DNA from: Aselliscus stoliczkanus | Lineage: Eukaryota > Chordata > Mammalia > Chiroptera > Hipposideridae | DNA: 64,000 bases | Assembly (NCBI GenBank): GCA_033961575.1 | Contig: CM066738.1 | Location: forward strand, 106,231,478-106,295,477 | Reading direction: 5' to 3' | In this document: positions 60,376 through 64,000 of the stretch, piece by piece | Layout of the letters: every line of letters begins with the position of its first letter | How positions within the stretch are numbered: the first letter of the stretch is position 1 | Program-made: the position numbers and the translations under genes | Notes under the pieces: model-generated | Database searches by the model: none | The model's input: only the letters and a program-made list of their open reading frames with translations | What the model was told of the DNA's origin: nothing

Positions 60376-61459
60376 CAGTCTAGTGTTAAAAAAAATAAAT
60401 AAACAATTATACAATATCCTATTAATATGAAACATATTTGTATACATATTTGTATTATGACTGAAAACATAAGGCAAATTGAGATTTTATGCTATCTTCT
60501 TAACCTTGCTCAGACCTGGAAGGCAGAAATTAGGCAGAATATGATTCAAGTTTCACTCTAATCAGCAAACATTTATTGTCTGCTCTGTGCCAAACTCCTT
60601 GGTCTGTGTAGGGAATAGATAGTTGGCAAAAGGCATCCTTCAAATGCCTACATCTGTTAGACAGACATACTCATTAACTGATATTTTTCCATCTAATACA
60701 GCGAGTTTTTACTAGCATTTGGCACTCAGTTCTAAAGAAACAGAGAGTTCAGGCATTTAGCCAAACCTGCACAAGGTGAGTTGGAGGAGACAATATCTGA
60801 ATTAAAGCTTAGAGTAATGTACAAGTAGATATGACGTAAGTGACATAAAAATATATTTTAAATATGGTAAGCTATGGCCATTCAGATGTTAGCAATTTTA
60901 CCACTCACATGTATAACCATCATGAAGACAGGTTTTGTTACATGTTTGATGATCATTTGATACCTTTGAGTAAAGGTAATTTAAAAGCATATCCAAATTG
61001 TGAGTGTTTATGCTGTATGATTTTCTACTTTGTTTTGCTGTTCTAAGGGCATTCTAAGAACCACATGAAATATACTTAACTTCTGAATCATGTTATACAT
61101 TTAGCATGTTTAAAACTGAAAAATAAATATAATATGGTAGAAAGTATTCATGTTTTTCCATATTTTAGAAGATATCCCATGTCATATTAAACATTTAAGT
61201 GAATTAGAATTTGTAGTAAAGAAAGCAAAAGTCTTTATTTGTTAAGTCAGTAAGATTGTTATTTTGCTCAACAATGTCCTAGAAAAAAGAAACTGACTAA
61301 AAATTTAAGAGAAAAAATTTCCAAGGAAGGGGAGAGTTAAAATACTGTGTATGTTAGAGACCATAGGCTGATCAGTAATGAGTCTTTAAAAAATAAACAA
61401 AAAAAAATAGCTTTTTTAATGGAAGTTGGTCAAAATATTGAATTATTAGTTTGACCTAC
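60376..61459. other. Unassigned non-coding DNA
   Basis: Other than the L2-like piece at 60563-60620 nothing was recognised. Confidence 0.45.
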
Positions 61460-61474
61460 AACAGTTTTGTGGGG

Positions 61475-61874
61475 TTTTTTTTAAAAGATTTTATTGGGGA
61501 ATCGGAGGAGGGGAACAGCGTTGGGGGAATCGGGAAAGGGGAACAGACAAGTTGCTGTCTTTTTTGTTCTTCAGTCTAGTTGTGGAGGACGTTGCTTCAC
61601 TGGCCCATGTTGGTATCGTCATGGCCTCTGGATGGTCGCTCACCGCGGTTATTGGCAGCTCACGCTGGCTGCTGGCCACTCACTGTAGCCTATGGCAGCC
61701 CACTGCAGCAGGGGCTGCAGCCCACACCATCACCGGGGCTCGCACAGCCCAGCTCCAGGTGGAGATGTTGTTAGCTGTAGAGGGCAGTGTCACTGGCCCT
61801 CATATGTGGGATCTGAACCAGGACCACTGGCATCCCCAAACCAGCTCTTAACCAATGCGCCACTTGGCCGGCCC
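61475..61874 (-). mobile_element. Long chimeric SINE, antisense
   Basis: Starts with TTTTTTTTAAAAGATTTTAT (reverse of the AATAAAATCTTT(A)n tail), passes through TTCAGTCTAGTTGTGGAGGA and GGCCCATGTTGGTATCGTCA, and ends with CGCCACTTGGCCGGCCC, the reversed head. Relative to 28419 it keeps the GC-rich middle but lacks about 30 bp just before the ATACCAACATGGGCC part. A short AACAGTTT repeat at 61460 and 61875 may be the target duplication. Frames of 60-100 codons here are repeat artefacts. Confidence 0.9.
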
Positions 61875-64000
61875 AACAGTTTATTTTTTAATGGGTGTTA
61901 CTGTGAACACAGATTTCGACATCTACAATGACTGTAATCTCACTGTATGAAGAGAAAAGAAAATGCTTACTATCAGTCAGAGAAAAGAAAATGGATATTT
62001 ATGTGAAATTTTGTTTATTCTGTGATGCATGTGTTTTGTGATGTCTTCTTTCTGGATGGCTAATAGCGGTCTTTGAGGGATATATTTTTTAACTCCCTTA
62101 CAGTGGTCACCATCATGTTCTTTGTGGGAGACATGAGGCTTTTATAAAACCAACTTTCGACTGGAGTGCTTCTATGTCGATCTCTGTACTCTTTGATTTG
62201 CTTGGCATTGAGCATCACTTCGCAGACTTTCTGCCAAAAGTCAAATATGCATCATTGTTTTCTAGAATATATTACTGATTTGGAAATTATGTTTTCCCTT
62301 ATGCCAGACACTCAAAAATAATTGTAGAAGCATTCACTGCAGTGATTGTTAGAATTCATAGATCATTTCAAAAACCTGAGCCAATTGGGAGCATCCATTG
62401 ATTTTTATATAAATAAACATAGATGGTGTGGGTGACTCAGCAATGCCTGTTATCTTTTAGACTATACTTATCCACTCACGAATCTATGTCAAACTGATTT
62501 CAAGATATCACTTCTATTCTTTGTAAATTCTCTTCAATCTACATTGGAGAGAATTAATTACTTGTGTTATGAAGCATAGTTCTCCCACCTACTTTCAGAA
62601 ACATAGATGTCTGTATAATACTTCTACTTGATCTTGTTGATAAAATTTCCTTAAACAAGATTTAAGGAAATTTAAGGGAACTGTTCATGATCATAATTAG
62701 CACCAATATCAAGCTTTCTTAACTTTCTGTCTTCTCTATTTCTGCATTTGTGTGTGTGTGCACAAACTTTGTATTCAAGTATAGCCCTACCATGATAAGT
62801 AAACTATGCACAATCAAAATAATTTACTGGGCTTATTTTAAAAGTATTAAATAGTTTACCAGTCTAAGTGGTGTGTATGGCCTATATCAAAGGTCAATTT
62901 GTCACCCAGAGAAGTATCCATTCGAACCACCTTTTCAACACTGGATTGTTTCATAAATATGGGTCCTTATCAGCCTTTGCCAGGTCATATGAACATTAAT
63001 AAAAGAAAAGTTAAGGATTTTCCTGCAAATATCTTCACCAAATCGAAAGGCTGCACTGTTGCCCTCTTGTGTTATTGTACATCTATTATCCAGAAGCAAT
63101 GCCTGTAATGTACAGTAATTTTAACTGGGAACATAAACTTATCTGAATTTGATTTGGCAAGCTAACTTCAAAAAATTATAAGAGCTTTAACATTTAAAAT
63201 AGTTTCCATGAAAATTTCATGTAAAATATTAGCTACTCTGCTTGCATCCTTGTATCCCCAAAGCTTTGTGCAGTTAATGCCACTGTGTAGTTGTGAGTGT
63301 GACTTCACAAATGGCCCACTTGCTTATCCTGAGGGTCGTGTTGGAAAGACTATAGTGATGAAATCTGTTTCCTCAAAAACATGTACAATGCACCCAGTTC
63401 CAGTGTTTTTGCATTATTACATTATAAATCATGCAACTATCAGGACATTCATCACATTTGAAATATGTCTTCTGGGAATATGAATGACACAAGACCAATA
63501 ATTTTATTTCTTGAAGCAGGGAATTTTAATCCAGGAGAAGAATAAGTGGATACAAAACTATAGTCTTGTTATTTTGATTTGTACCCAGCTACACTGACAA
63601 TATACGCAAACATAATATTCTAATAAAAAGTCTCAAAATTGAATTATTAGGCATAGAAAAATCAGTCAGAATCTTGTTTTGATAAATCTAGGGAAAATAT
63701 AATAATGTTTAGTTGGCATGATATATGCATATTACCCAGGGCTTATGCAAAAGATGAAGATTTAAACCCAAGTTTTACATGTAGGGAGAGCTATTAAAAT
63801 CTCACAGAATAAAAATGATTGTGGTTGAGCTTTTTGGTAAGACATAAGTATACTGAACTATCACACCATAGCTTTTGAAACTAAGGCTTAACCTTCCATG
63901 AGAACTGCTCTCTGGAAAGAAAGAAAATAATAAAAATTTTAGATGCATGCAGTGCTGCTAGAAGTCCTGTTTTAATTCACATTATCAGTAACTCAGGATC
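61875..64000. other. Unassigned non-coding DNA
   Basis: A short (GT)n at 62749-62760 is the only simple repeat of note. Small frames at 62899 and 63208 have no domain. Confidence 0.5.

Overview
This window is vertebrate nuclear DNA, most likely from a bat of the horseshoe or leaf-nosed group (Rhinolophidae/Hipposideridae). It is AT-rich and full of microsatellites, poly-A tails, L1, L2 and MIR debris. The most diagnostic signal is a tRNA-derived SINE whose head reads GGGCCGGCCGAGTGGCGCGG and whose tail ends in GCCCTC(A)n. It resembles the Rhin-1 type SINE known from those families. One VES-like SINE, a bat repeat, lies at 40761-40951. Species assignment is inference from repeat content.

I find no host gene. 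Every open frame longer than about 100 codons is either inside a transposable element or has no recognisable domain, good start or exon structure. I saw no tRNA or rRNA gene (apart from tRNA-derived SINE heads), no CpG island, no CRISPR array and no bacterial-type operon. The window is best read as a gene desert or the inside of a very large intron.

Layout. 1-6 kb: an L1 3' end split by a DNA transposon, plus three SINEs. 6-11 kb: unassigned sequence and an L2 copy (9080-10075). 12-17 kb: an internally deleted mariner, a long antisense L1 and a small MITE. 17-22 kb: mostly unassigned AT-rich DNA with two head-to-head L1 ends. 22.5-24.5 kb: a GC-rich SINE and a structurally complete mariner (22845-24142) whose transposase frame is broken only by two stop codons. 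24.5-31.5 kb: unassigned DNA, a 432-bp long SINE and an L1 end. 31.55-32.0 kb: a solo endogenous-retrovirus LTR with a 6-bp target duplication. 32-40 kb: old repeats, a mariner fragment abutting a second MITE, an L1 ORF2 fragment and a MIR. 40-47 kb: VES SINE, L2 end, long SINE and a long antisense L1. 47-54 kb: a (TTTC)n tract, a SINE, an ERVL/MaLR-like remnant and a SINE nested in a SINE tail. 54-64 kb: microsatellites, a candidate conserved non-coding stretch, MIR, antisense L1 and an antisense long SINE.

The most interesting biology is in the mobile elements: a long SINE that looks like a Rhin-1-type head fused to a VES-like 3' body (three copies with module-sized indels), the mariner/MITE set, and several nested insertions that give relative ages. 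I found no convincing new host system.
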